Positions 1-11,250 of a stretch of 64,000 bases of DNA are shown here, piece by piece. The stretch's first letter is position 1; each line of letters begins with the position of its first letter. The notes beneath the pieces were generated by a model, which had not been told where the DNA came from, searched no databases, and saw only the letters and a list, made by a program, of their open reading frames with translations. This DNA comes from Nicotiana tabacum. Lineage: Eukaryota > Streptophyta > Magnoliopsida > Solanales > Solanaceae. The position numbers and the translations under genes are program-made. Location of the stretch: NCBI RefSeq assembly GCF_000715075.1, contig NC_134096.1:65725026-65789025 (forward strand), written 5' to 3'.

Positions 1-2214
1 GAATTTTGGTTAAGGATCGTGGTGTCCTAGCAAGGAAAAGTATCAATTTAAAGGCAATTTGGAAAGGACTTGGAGAAATAGGACAGCTTGGTAGTAGGTT
101 GGGTTAGCACAGTAATGGATATAATCGGTTCTTTGGGTACTTACGATGTGGCTAGTCTCTACAGGTGTTTCGTGGCAATGCTCTTGGGTTTTGGCAACGT
201 GCGTGGTTAGGTTGAGTTAGAGAGATTCAGTTTTGATAGCTTGGTTATGTGCAAATAGGTTCGAAGAGTTCTCAATGGTTTTTACCAAGGTTTGAGGGGT
301 ATATTTCTTAATGGCATGAGAAACATGTCGTGTATAGTGATTTTCTCCTGGATGAGATCAAATGGAAAGTTTCTGGCTGAATGGGTATGTATTCTGCTTG
401 TGACTCGGAGTGGACTATGAAGTTATCGTACTTTTCTTATGATGGAATGGTATATGCGGTGTGTTGCGTGGGATTGAGATTTACGTGAGCGGGATCACAG
501 TTCTGTTTTGGAAGGGAAGGTCATAAGATTCGTAGGCAGTATGGACGGTTTCAGATGACTAGGTAAATGATATTACTATTTGGTATGGCTTGATAAGAGT
601 ATACATTTCAGAAGGGACAATGTGTTTTGATGTATGTATACTTCACTGGTACTGCGACACTCTCCTAGTTGATTGACTGCTGATATTCAAATTTTGCTAT
701 GTGGTACAGAAGAATTTTAGAAGTATTCTTCATGGGATGATCGTGTATGAGAGATGTGTTAGACATTCTGGTGGTGGAGTTAAAATCAAATATGGTGATT
801 TGTGTGTCCTATGGAGTTGGAGACTGGGAGTTCTCAGGAACAGATTGTTTCATGGTTGCGGACTGTGAAGTCGTAGCCGAAGCTAGCCAAATGATAGTAT
901 GTGTTATGATTCAGTCATTGTGGACCTTCGGAGGGTTATTTATCTATTGGTGGGTGACCAGAGTTGATTTGTGGGCCCATTGGTAAGCCCAACTAGGATG
1001 GATATACTACATCGAGTCGGATTGATTGGCTCCATACTGCTATTATTGAGGGATATGCCATTCTGTTGTTGTTGAGCTTATTCGTATTCTGAAATGATCT
1101 GTGAGTTACTCTTCTATGCTACGAGGGGTTGCGATTCGTGGGTTATATGCACACACGGTGTGGTTCTATTTGGGCTTTATAGCGGAATTTGAATGAGATG
1201 AGTATTTGAGTATTGCGTGATTGTTTGCGCGTTGGCTATGTTCTTTTCGGACTGTGTTATTTGCTCTCCGGGGTTACGGTAATGCACTTTGGGTACTTGA
1301 TGTCGAATTTTGCGTGGTTATTGATTTTGAGCATGGTAGCTGAGGTATTTCATATGGATCAGTGTTTGGATAGGGTCGTGAAAGTTGGATGGGGTCACGC
1401 ATTGCAGCGAAGTTATGTGGAAATATGATCCTTTGTGTTAGATTCGTGTGTTATGGTTCTATGGTGTGTGATGGGTTTAAGCATTTCGTTGTGGTGGTAC
1501 TTGTTGAGCTTGCGGGACGGTTCTCTCATTTGAGTCATTTTCCATCGATTGAGTACATTTGGAATGTTGCTATTTGGTGCACGGATTGCACAGGTTATGG
1601 CTTTAGATTGTATTGATGTGTCATGTCACTAGAGTGGTCGTATTGGATGAGATGAGGTCATTGGACCTAGAATGGATGCTATCGGATTTGATTGTGGTAT
1701 ATTTGGAAGGATAATATCGGAAGTCGGCTTAGAAATTGGCTATAGTTCTTGTAGAAGGAGAGAGAGTTCCATGACCTGTTGATCTGATGAATGGTTATGA
1801 ATTCTGCATGTTTCTTTCATCATCGACAGTGTACGAAGGTTTTAGAATGAGGCTTTATTTGATATGAGGTCTAATTACCGGTATTGGGTTGTTTTGAGCA
1901 ACTACTATGATTTGAAATTATCACTATGAGTATTTGAGTTATGTGGTACATCATGTGATTACATATTGGGTTATGGTGAAGGATTGATACAGCTTGTTCA
2001 GACTTATAAAATGTGTAGATGCGAGATTCTAATCTTATATAAATTGTGGATGTTGGAAATTGGATTCTAAGGTTTATGGGTTAGGTTGAATTAAGAAACT
2101 ATAGTTATGTTGTGTTGTCGGGCCTATATGGGATAGGGTGACGTGAGATCACCCCCGGGTATGTGCATGGTAAGGTAACACGATGATTTGATGGCTTTTG
2201 GAACGACTCTAGGC

Positions 2215-2232
2215 ACGTTCGAGGACGAACGT
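2215..2232 (+). other. Stem-loop just upstream of the polypurine tract
   Basis: A perfect 6-bp stem, ACGTTC paired with GAACGT, encloses the loop GAGGAC and ends six bases before the polypurine tract. The second Tekay-type element has the same structure at 53813-53830 with stem ACATTC/GAATGT. The third base pair has changed on both sides, G-C to A-T, so pairing is kept. Confidence 0.6.
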
Positions 2233-2238
2233 ATGTTT

Positions 2239-2251
2239 AAGTGGGGGAGGA
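2239..2251 (+). other. Polypurine tract of the first Tekay-like element
   Basis: AAGTGGGGGAGGA lies directly before the LTR start TGTAAC. This is the expected position and composition of the plus-strand primer of plant Ty3/gypsy elements, and it fixes the element's orientation as plus. Confidence 0.85.
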
Positions 2252-5200
2252 TGTAACGACCCGACCGGTCATTTTGGGAATTTACACTTCGCACGGTTGT
2301 TTGAGGGCATGAGTAGCTCCGTATGATGTATTATGACGTATGTGAATCATCGCTTTTGGTTTTCAGGTTATTCGAAATTTTATTTGGAAGAATGATTCTC
2401 AGCAAGAAGCTTTAAATTTGAAAGAGTTGACCAAGTTTGACTTTTTAGTAGTTGACCTCAGATTGGATTTATGATGGTTCCGTTAGCTCCGTTGGGTGAT
2501 TTTGGACTTAGGAGCGTGTCCTGATTGTGATTTGGAGGTCCGTAGTAGAATTAGGCTTGAAATGGCGAAACGTTGGAATTTTAAAAAGTTTGACTGGAGT
2601 GGACTTTTTGATATCGGGGTCGGATTCTGATTCCGAAAGTTGGAACAAGCCCGTAATGTCAAATGTGACTTGTGTGCAAAATTTGAGGTCAATCGAACGT
2701 GCTTTGATATGTTTCAGCATCAGTTGTGAAAGCTTGAAGTTTCAAAGTTCATTGATTTCGAGTTGAGGTGTGATTCGTCGTTTTGATGTTGTTACGTGTG
2801 TTTTGAGGCCTCGAGTAAGTCCGAGTTATGTTATGGGACTTGTTGGTATATTTGGACGTGGTCCTAAGGGGCTTGGGCGTGTTTCATATTGATTTCGGAT
2901 CATTTTCCTTCATGTTTACACTGTTGTGTCCTGCTGGTTTCTGGTGTCTCGGTCCTTCATTGCGTTCGCGTGGCAAGTGTCGCGAACGCGTAGTGTATTT
3001 TGATGGCAGCAGCAAATTGTTCTTCGCGATCGCGAAGTATGTCCCGCGTCCGCGTAGAGTTAGGGCAAGTCCTCTTCGTGTTCGCTTCTGGAGGATCGCG
3101 TTCGCGTAGTGTTGAGGTTGGCAGCTGGGAATTTGAGCGTTCTTCTATGTGATCACGTAAGGTTAGTCGTGTTTGCATGGGGTGTATCGCTAACGCGTAG
3201 AGTATTTTGTGGTAGTGTGAGTTTTATTCATCACGAACACGATGGATTTCCCGCGTTCACGAAAGAGGAGGCCTGGGCAAATTATAAAGTACTCTATTTC
3301 GAGGGTTTCGACCGTTTTTACATTTTTGGAGCTATGGAGCTCGGATTGAGGCGATTCTTGAAGCAATTTTTACCATATGAATTGGGTAAGTGTTTTTTAC
3401 TCGGTTTTGGTTATATTCCATGAATCTATCTTCGATTTTAGCTTTTGGTTGATGGATATTAAAGAGGAAATTGGGGGTTTTGCCCTAAAGTTTCATAATA
3501 TGAATTTTTGAGTTTTCAACATCGAATTGGAGTCCGATTTGAGTGAAACTAGTATGGTTAGACTTGTAATTGAATGGGTTGTTGAATTTTATAAATTTTG
3601 TCGGGTTCCGAGGTACGGGCCCGTGTTGGGTTTTTGGCCGATTTTGGGCTTTTGATTCAAGATTTGATCTTTTTTGTTCGGGATTGGTTCCTTTAGCATT
3701 GATTGATGTACTTGAGTTGCTTTTGGCTAGTTTTGAGCCGTTTGGAGGTCACTACGTGTGTGATGGCATCTTTGGAGCATCGCTTGGCTTGCTAGGCATT
3801 TGGTATTGGCTTGTTCGAGGTAAGTAATTCTTCTAATCTTGGAGCTGAGGGGTATGAACCCTGAATATAGGTGTTATGTGTTTGATTTTAAGGTGACGCA
3901 CATGCTAGGTGATGAATGTGTGGGCGTGCACCGTATGAACTGTGATTTCCGTTATTTTTGTGGTACTGTGTAGTTACCTGAACTTGTCTAAAATCATGAA
4001 ATCTCTACGTATTAGAGTTATCGAGGTGTGATTATTTTAGAAACCATGTCTAGGCTACATACTTATCGTGTTGGGACCCACTGAGTTTATTTCTGTTGTT
4101 GAGTAATATGCTTTCATTGCATTACATACGCAGTCATATGCATTCACATGCATATCATATCTCATTCTCTGTTGTTATTTATTGATGTATCATATCTTTG
4201 TTTTCGAGCTAGTATCATGACATTATGAGCCCGAGAGACTGGAGAGATTGATGCCTGAGTGAGGCCGAGAGCCTGGTTGTGAGAAAGATTAAGAGATCAG
4301 GCTTCATGCCGCAACGGGTCAGATTGGCTTACTATAGCGCATGAGTTGTCCGTACGATTCCAGATATTGATATTATGGAACGTGATTTGTCCGTGCAGCA
4401 CGTGAGTTGTCCGTGCGAATTATAGCGCTTGGGCTGTAGGAGCCCCTCCGGAGTCTACACACCCCCAGTGAGCGCATGTACCTACTGAGTGCAAGTGCCG
4501 AGTGTCGAGTGCTAAGTGACTGGGAGGACGGTGTGAATTGATACTCTGAGAGTATGCATATGATCTTTATCACTGATTTTCTTTGCATTTGGCATGCACA
4601 TTTGACATACAACCATACAGATGCATTTTTTCTCATGCTGTATAGTATCACGTCATTTATGACTTCTCATATATTTTTACATATGGGCATATAGAGGCAT
4701 TTTACACTTGCTAACTGAAAGAAAAATGGAACATCTTATTTATTGTTAAAAGGATTTTTGAAAAAAATTACAGTTTTCAAACTTACTCGTATTTTGGCTT
4801 TTTCGGTAAAAGATTTGGGTTTTCACTGAGATACTTAAAAAGAAATGCCTATTTTTCTGGAACTGTGAACGAATTAAGCCTTTTATTCTGAGATACTCGT
4901 TTTTTACTTGTACTATATTGTTATGAACTGTTGTGGAATATTGGTGTTGGACCCGACCCCTTTTTGTTAGCTCGTCACTACTTTCACCCTAAGGTTAGGT
5001 TTGTTACTTATTGAGTACATGGGGTCGGTTGTACTCATACTACACTTCTGCACCTTGCGTGCAGAAGTTGGTTGCTGATGTTGCTGTGTTCGATGGGAGC
5101 TGGATTGAAGATGTATCTGTGTCCGGTTGTAACTGCCCCTTGTTCGTGGTAGTAGCTTTAGATCTATAAAACTCTGTTTATGTACTTCTCAAACAGACGA

Positions 5201-5406
5201 TGTATTTATTTCATTTCAGCTTTGTAAATTCTATTCTTAGAAGCTCATGATTTGTACTACCAGTTATTGGGAAAAGTATAATAATTCAGTAAATTACTAT
5301 CGTTTATTTGTCTTGTTAATATCATTGGAATTGGATAGTTACTAGTTAGCTTACCTAGCGAGTTGGGTTAGGTACCATCACGACTAGCGGATTTGGGGTC
5401 GTGATA
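2252..5406 (+). repeat. 3' LTR of the Tekay-like element (about 3.2 kb)
   Basis: The LTR begins TGTAACGACCCG directly after the polypurine tract. It ends at GGGTCGTGATA, where the canonical CA terminus appears as TA. The paired 5' LTR is outside the window, so the start is fixed by the polypurine tract and the end by resemblance to the terminus of the reversed solo LTR at 7781 (TGTCACGACCC). It carries an array of CpG-rich palindromic words at 2962-3106. I see no protein-coding domain. A TSD cannot be checked because the element's left end is missing. Confidence 0.75.
2962..3106 (+). repeat. Array of CpG-rich palindromic words in the LTR
   Basis: Words of the type CGCGAACGCG, GCGTTCGCG, CGCGATCGCG and GCGTCCGCG are centred near 2966, 2985.5, 3029.5, 3050, 3081.5 and 3101.5. 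Spacings are 19.5, 44, 20.5, 31.5 and 20 bp, close to whole helical turns. Degenerate copies continue to about 3266. The same words and spacing set recur in the reversed solo LTR. Confidence 0.7.
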
Positions 5407-5847
5407 AATTTGTAGCTTATTGCCTAAATAGATAAAGTATCTATACTATATTAAAAGCACGAAGACCCTTAGCGAAATGTCGTTTGCCTTTTTTATCCTT
5501 TAAAAGTATAGTTCACATTGAACACAATAGTCATTTGATTATTATTTTTTCATATTTAGAAATAGCCATTTAATTATTTTCCTAATATTTAGGAATTTAA
5601 ATTCAACTAAATTTTTGTGTGTTAAATCTTTCCTTATTTAAACCATATAATATAAGATATTTCTAAATAAAATATAATAAAAATTGAACGGTTAATTCTT
5701 TCCAAATCTTTTAGTCATATCTTTTTAGCCCTTCAATTCCTTTAACGTTTGGGATTCTTTATTTTCCAGAAAGGAAAAAAGATTCTCTAGAGTGGTCTTT
5801 TCCACGAGTAATTATTGGCGTGACTTTAGAATTTCAATAGGTAGAAT

Positions 5848-6629
5848 TAGGGGTGTACAAAATTGAAAAACCGTATAAAACCAAAAAGTCAAATCAAATC
5901 GATTAAAAAATCTGATTAGGTTTGGTTTAATTTGGTTTGATATTGAGTAAAAAAAATTCGAACCACACCGACATATAAATATATAATTTTTTATATATAA
6001 TTTTAAGACTTTATATAGAATTTTATTTAAAAGTTGTCTAGAAATATTTGAGATCCTCTCATGAGATATAATATTTAATAGAACTATAAAGTGCATTCAT
6101 TTTTATTTACTTTAAATAATAGATTGTATCACTTTCTTATTATGTGTTATTGAAATGCAATCATCTCTTTGTTCTTTCATATTCCTATGTCAAGATTTAT
6201 TATATGTTTTTCGAATTTGAAGTGGTATTTCGATAATCTAAAATTACATAGAACATATCATTATTTAGGTATCATATTAATTTTTATGTTTAATTATTAA
6301 ATTTAGTTAACCCTGAAAGCGCACATCAACCAAAAATTATTGGCAGACGACCAAGAAAATAAACTATTATGTGTTACTAAAGAAAATTCTCCCATAAGAT
6401 CACTTTAATAGATCATATGTTTGTTATTTATTTTTATTAGTAAACATATATTCACTTATCAAAATTTTATCTATAACTTTAATAATGCAAGATTGAAATA
6501 ATATTTATGTAACAAAAAAAATTAAAAAAACCCAAAAAATCCGATAAAACCGAACCAATCCAAACCGATATAATTAGTTTGGTTTGGTTTTAATAAAATT
6601 CGAACTAACTCGGTCCGTGTACACCCCTA
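5848..6629. mobile_element. hAT-type MITE nested in the Helitron
   Basis: Terminal inverted repeats TAGGGGTGTACA and TGTACACCCCTA bound a 782-bp AT-rich element. The flanks are GGTAGAAT (5840-5847) and GGTAGAAC (6630-6637), an 8-bp target duplication with one mismatch, as expected for hAT transposition. The subterminal regions hold many GGTTTGG/AACCAAACC-type motifs in opposite orientations. It encodes no protein and must have depended on a transposase elsewhere. It landed in a pre-existing Helitron. Confidence 0.85.
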
Positions 6630-7710
6630 GGTAGAACATAAGTTCAATTTGATAGATATTACTATTTTATTAGTAGTAGTTATTGACTAAAACACTCAAA
6701 TTTTCGAGCAGTTTTAACTTCTTTTAGGTTTAGAAAATACATTAACTTCCACAAGGATTTATATTCAAATGCATCGATATAACAAAATTATTTACATTTG
6801 GAACTAAAGTTAACTTTCACAAGGATTTATAAATCTTATAAAAATATTATCTGCTCAATCAACATAACAAAATCCTTTATGTTTGTAACTAAAGTTAGTT
6901 TTCACAAGGATTATAAATCTAATAAAACTATGCTACTCTATGTTTATTGATTTTCTACTCAGTATTTGATACTTGTATTGGGGCCGATTAAATTCGATTT
7001 CACATCAGAAAACCTCACATTAACTTTATAAACAAGACTTAAACCCAATACTTTTGGTTAGGGAGGGATTTGCTATATTTACAATATTTGAAGGAGTTTT
7101 TCAAGTATCACTACAATGAGAATAAAACTTTTTGCAAAGTTTGAATCCTTTTTGAAAACTTAATTAATCAATGGTTTATAATATATTAATAACTATTTTT
7201 TTTGTTATACAATTTTTTCTTTTTTTTGGTTTACAACAATCAAGCTCTTTTTAAAATTAAAAATCTATAAAACCCAAACGGGTCAGTGACCAAAAAAATG
7301 AGATGTTAGATTCTACTTTTTCTTTTAAATAGATCTAGATTCTCAATTTTTTACTTTTAAAAAGTTAATGATAACAACATTCAATTTAATTGAATTTTGT
7401 TTTCATGGAATACGAATAATAGATAAATAGATTATGACAATATCAAATAAGTACATGGATTAGGTATTCTTAAAGTCACTTTCTTAATTTTTAAGAAAAG
7501 AAGAAAATAAATATAATAACATTAACATTAACATTAACATGTGGATGAGTAAAAAACGGGTAGAGCTTTTTCTTTATTGAGTTTTCTAAATAGGCTCGAC
7601 GTATATTATTTTTAGAAACTTATATACATTTATCATTATTCTCAATTTTACAACTTAGATACATTTTTAATAATATATGAGGTATTTTAAAATTTTAAAC
7701 ATCTTAATAT

Positions 7711-7737
7711 AAGGTACACGCGCAACGCGCGCACCTT
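7711..7737 (+). terminator. Helitron 3' hairpin
   Basis: A 12-bp stem with 10 of 12 positions paired and a CAA loop: AAGGTACACGCG against CGCGCGCACCTT. It ends five bases before the terminal CTAG. In Helitrons this palindrome is thought to signal termination of rolling-circle transposition. Both mismatches are A opposite C, consistent with decay of CpG sites. Confidence 0.8.
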
Positions 7738-8404
7738 GAGACTAGTAGACATTAAATATCTTAAGAAAATACTTGTACTATGTCACGACCCGAAATTCCC
7801 ACCTTTGGACCATGATGGCGCCTAACATTTTACTTTCTAGGCAAGTCAACATTAGAATAATATTATTTATTTTAAAATAATTTTTAAATTTATTAATAAC
7901 AAAGAATTAAATGCGGAAGTAAAGTCTGAAATGTTGTGAAAAATTCATAAAATAACGGTGTCTAAATACTATTCCAGAATTGGTGTCACAAGTGCATGAG
8001 TTTTTAGAATAATACAAATAAAGGTCTGAATAAAATAGAGTTATCTGAAACAAATACACAACTAAAGTAAGTAGACGGGGACTTCAGAACTACGGACACC
8101 ATGTAGTTATACCTTAAGTCTCCTCTGGGTAGCTGGAATCCGAGCAAGTCTATGGTACGCCGCTGAGACCAACTCCGAAATCTGCACAAAAAGTGCAGAG
8201 TATAGTATCAGTACAACCGACCCCATGTACTGGTAAGTGTCGAGCCTAACCTCGACGAAGTAGTAACGAGGCTAAGGCAAGTCACTTACATTACCCTATA
8301 CGCAATAATAGTAATAACCACAATAATAAAAATAAATTCGGTAACTCATGCTTATATTTGAAGTCAACTTAGCAATCATATCCAATTATTATTTTAATCA
8401 ATTT

Positions 8405-8524
8405 TTGTTGCAGCATGCGACCCGCTCCCAAAATATATTCATATTCAATTCTGTTGCGGCATGCAACCCGCTCCTCCAATATATTTATTTTAATCAAGTC
8501 TGTTGCGGTGTGAAATCAGACACA

Positions 8525-8614
<90 letters not shown>

Positions 8615-8821
8615 CTTTTAAGCAAGTCTGTTGCGGCGTGCAATCCGATCCCCCAATATTGACTTTTAAATAAGTCTATTGTGGCGTGTAATCCGATCCC
8701 CCAATATGGATTTTTAATCAAGTCTGTTGCGGCGTGCAACCCGATTCCCCAATATATTCATTTCAATCAATTCTGTTGCGGCGTCCAACCCGCTCCTCCA
8801 ATATATTCATTTACCAATTCT
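8405..8821 (+). repeat. 48-bp minisatellite inside the solo LTR, about seven units
   Basis: Units begin TGTTGCGGCGTGCAACCCG or a close variant and end in AATATATTCATTTTAATCAA-type sequence. Starts are near 8406, 8452, 8501, 8630, 8678, 8726 and 8775, giving 46-49 bp periods except for the third unit, which is stretched by an AT microsatellite. The units contain the palindrome-like GTTGC...GCAAC. Confidence 0.8.
8528..8611. repeat. AT dinucleotide microsatellite, 42 units
   Basis: An uninterrupted 84-bp alternating AT run sits in the third minisatellite unit. It appears to have grown from the short ATATAT present in other units. Reading frames crossing it give meaningless Tyr-Ile repeats. Confidence 0.97.
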
Positions 8822-9441
8822 TATAGAAGAAATTGCCCCAATAAATGCAACAATTAATATAAAATTATAAAACAACAAGCATACAATAATTATGATTTAA
8901 TTATGAAACAAACAATGACAGATAGTAATTTATTATGAAAATCAGGGAGAAAATAGGCAGTTTAATATTTAATATGTTAAATGTAAAGTAGCAATTAATG
9001 CACATAAATCAAATAAGCATGTAGCAATTATTGCAGGAATTCAAGAATTAATATTTGACAAAGAATAGGAGAGAAACAATTTTTATAACAATTAATTCGT
9101 GTATTCAAACAATTTAGACTTTCAAATAATTATACAAACAATTAATTTGATGACGTATAGACACTCGTCACCTCGCCTATACGTCGTTCAGATGCTTTTC
9201 ACATAACAAATAATTTAAGGGTTCTATTCCCTCAAGTCAAGATTAACCACGACACTTACCTCGCTTTGCAAATTCCATTAAATTATTCGACCACAACTTT
9301 TTCTTTTGAATTTGTCTCCAAAAGCGTCAAATCCCAATGTTTTCTCGTGAAAATCACCCAAGAATCGCCTTACCCGAGCTCAAAAATGGGACGAATCCCA
9401 TTTTTCAGAACTTAAGTTCTGTTTCTGAAATTTTTACCCTT

Positions 9442-9679
9442 CGCGAATGCGGTCAGTGCCTCGCGTTCGCGAAGCATAAATTTCTGCTGACCAATTTTAC
9501 TCTTCGCGAACGCGAGGGCTACTTCGAGAACGCGGAGCTTTCCTAGTTTGGCCTTCGCGAACGCGAAGTTTTGCACCTCAAACCTTCGCGAACGCGTTCA
9601 CTCTGTCGCGAACGTGAAGCACAAAACATGCCAGCCACAATTTGCTCTTCGTGTTCGCGAGAGTACCTTCATTAACGCG
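9442..9679 (-). repeat. Phased array of CpG palindromic words in the solo LTR
   Basis: Nine words related to CGCGAACGCG are centred near 9446.5, 9466.5, 9509.5, 9529.5, 9560.5, 9591.5, 9611.5, 9654.5 and 9674.5. Successive spacings are 20, 43, 20, 31, 31, 20, 43 and 20 bp, all near multiples of one DNA turn. The sequence between words is not conserved, so this is not a plain tandem repeat. Confidence 0.8.
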
Positions 9680-10416
9680 AAGAAGAACACACTAGAAGCC
9701 TGAAGTCTGCAGAAAACCAGATTTCCTAAGTCCGAAATCATCTCGTAGCCTATCCGAAACTCACCCGAGCCCTCGGGGCTCCAAACCAAACATGCACACA
9801 AGTCCTAAAACATCATACGAACTTACTCGCGCGATAAAATATCCAAACTAACACTTAGAACTACGAATCGGACACCAAATGATAGAAAATTTTCAAGAAA
9901 ACTTTAAAATTTATATTTTTATAACCGGACGTCCGAATCACGTCAAATCAACTCCGATTCTCACCAAATTCGGCAGACAAGTCATAAATATTATAATGGA
10001 CCTATACGGGTCTCCGAAACTAAAATACAGACCCGGTGTCAATAAGTCCAATATCAGTAAATTCTTAAAAATCATTAAGCTTTCAAACTTTTAATTTTTC
10101 ATCGAAATTCCATATCTCGGGCTAGGGACCTCAGAATTCGATTCCGGGCATACGCCCAAGTCCCAAATCACGATACAGACCTAACAGAAGTGTCAAAATA
10201 CTGATCCGAGTCCGTTTGCTCAAAATATTGACCAAAGTCAACTCAGTTGAGTTTTAAAGCTCTATTTCACATTTTAATCTATTTTTCACACAAAAACTTT
10301 TTCGGAAATTATACGGACTGCATATGCAAGTCGATGAATGATAAATAATACTTTTCGAGGTCTTAAAATACAGAATTACTTATTAAATTTTAAAGATGAC
10401 ATTTTGGATTATCACA

Positions 10417-10787
10417 TACTAAATTGATTTTACCCGCATATTAGTAAAACTTGACTGCTAAATATCAAGTTTGGTTAACTTACCTCTTCAAAGCGTTTAT
10501 CTTTTTCCTTTTTTTATTCTTTAGAAAAATATCTTACGGCTCTCTCTACAGAGCTCACAACAGGTTAGGGAAAGGTTGGGACTTGCGCAAGCTCTAGGCA
10601 CGTACAGTAGCATATGTAATCAGCAGTTTAAGTGCAATGGAGATTGCAGTAACAATGAACAAATAATTTACTCAGAGAAAGAGAACGAACTTCATATCTC
10701 ATTTTCCCACTCAATTCAGAGATAAAATCTGATATTATAGTTGGTTTGTCTCCTTTTTGTGAAACTATTTCTTAAGCAACAGCAAAT
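10417..10787. other. Gene-free interval between the solo LTR and a MITE-like repeat
   Basis: It begins with the TACTA target duplication (10417-10421). Otherwise I see AT-rich unique-looking sequence with no open frame or repeat I recognise. Confidence 0.5.
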
Positions 10788-11250
10788 AAGTGGGCGTTTG
10801 GACATAAAAATTGTGAAATTCAAGAAAAAAGTGAAAGAATTTTAAGTTAAAAGAGTATTTGAAAATTAGAGTTGCGTTTGAACATGAATAAAATTTGGAT
10901 CTGTTTTTGAACTTTTGTGAACAATATGGTGTGCGATTCATCAGGTGCAATCAGCAATGCCCCTATTCTGTACCCATTTTGATTAGTCGTGCCATCAAAG
11001 TCAATTAAATTAAATTTACAGAGAGGGATGCCCCTGCCCCACTCCAGGCAGGAGAAGGGCTTATACTGTTCGCCTGTCGCTGTCGAGTTGCTCTGTGCTT
11101 GTCTCAGACGAGGTTTTTGAACAGAACTTCAATAGGCGAGAGGTGTAAGCACCGCGAGGTGTAAAGCGATTTGAAGTGAAAATTTTGAAATTTCAAAATT
11201 CAAACTTCAAGTGAAATTTAAAATTTTCATGGTTAAACACTAATTACTCA
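10788..11250. mobile_element. MITE-like element with a foreign segment inside
   Basis: The left end GGGCGTTTGGACATAAAAAT and the right end, read in reverse as GTGTTTAACCATGAAAATTT, resemble the imperfect termini of a common plant MITE type. Both inner flanks are rich in GTGAAATT/AATTTCAC-type repeats. The middle (about 10917-11155) is compositionally different, with GC-rich patches, and looks like an insertion or capture. I could not define a clean target duplication. Confidence 0.45.
10917..11007 (-). pseudogene. Possible RNase H fragment within the MITE-like element
   Basis: The minus strand reads FDGTTNQNGYRIGALLIAPD in one frame. The pattern F-D-G, then N-G, then G-A-L-L-I resembles the start of the archaeal-type RNase H domain of Tat-lineage retrotransposons, and no other RNase H motif follows. 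The piece is under 100 bp, has no flanking retrotransposon sequence and could be a chance match. Confidence 0.25.

Larger units (their letters stand above)
1..2251 (+). mobile_element. Internal 3' part of a Tekay-like Ty3/gypsy element, no recognisable coding domain
   Basis: This stretch runs without a break into a polypurine tract and a 3' LTR, so it is the inner 3' region of an LTR retrotransposon whose 5' part lies outside the window. The plus strand is rich in G and T and poor in C. Only short reading frames are open, and none shows reverse transcriptase, RNase H, integrase or chromodomain motifs that I can recognise. It is either a long non-coding region of a non-autonomous element or coding sequence decayed beyond recognition. 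The lineage is inferred from the LTR and polypurine tract, not from protein. Confidence 0.55.
5440..7745 (+). mobile_element. Non-autonomous Helitron
   Basis: The 5' end reads TCTATACTATATTAAAAGC after a host A. The 3' end reads CTAG before a host T, with a hairpin at 7711-7737 ending a few bases upstream. These are the structural hallmarks of Helitrons: insertion between A and T, no target duplication, TC start, CTRR end and a subterminal hairpin. No Rep/helicase reading frame is visible, so the copy is non-autonomous. It is AT-rich and contains a younger hAT-type MITE at 5848-6629; without that insertion it is about 1.5 kb. Confidence 0.85.
7781..10416 (-). repeat. Solo LTR of a Tekay-like retrotransposon, reversed
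   Basis: On the minus strand this reads TGTGATAATCC at its start (10416) and GGGTCGTGACA at its end (7781). It is flanked by a perfect 5-bp duplication TACTA at 7776-7780 and 10417-10421, with no internal retrotransposon sequence on either side. It is therefore a solo LTR left by recombination between the two LTRs of a complete element. At 2636 bp it is a diverged relative of the LTR at 2252-5406 and shares its CpG-word array. A minisatellite and a long AT microsatellite lie inside it. Confidence 0.92.

Noticed and set aside
747..1616. Several 70-80 codon frames in the first 2.3 kb
   Set aside because: G/T-rich sequence lowers stop frequency; no motifs, no conservation evidence, and the stretch belongs to a retroelement.
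8348..8739. Open frames on both strands across the AT microsatellite
   Set aside because: They encode long Tyr-Ile repeats from an (AT)42 run inside a solo LTR; no domain and no start context.
8405..8821. Regular repeats that could suggest a CRISPR array
   Set aside because: Units are contiguous 48-bp minisatellite copies without unique spacers, inside a plant LTR.
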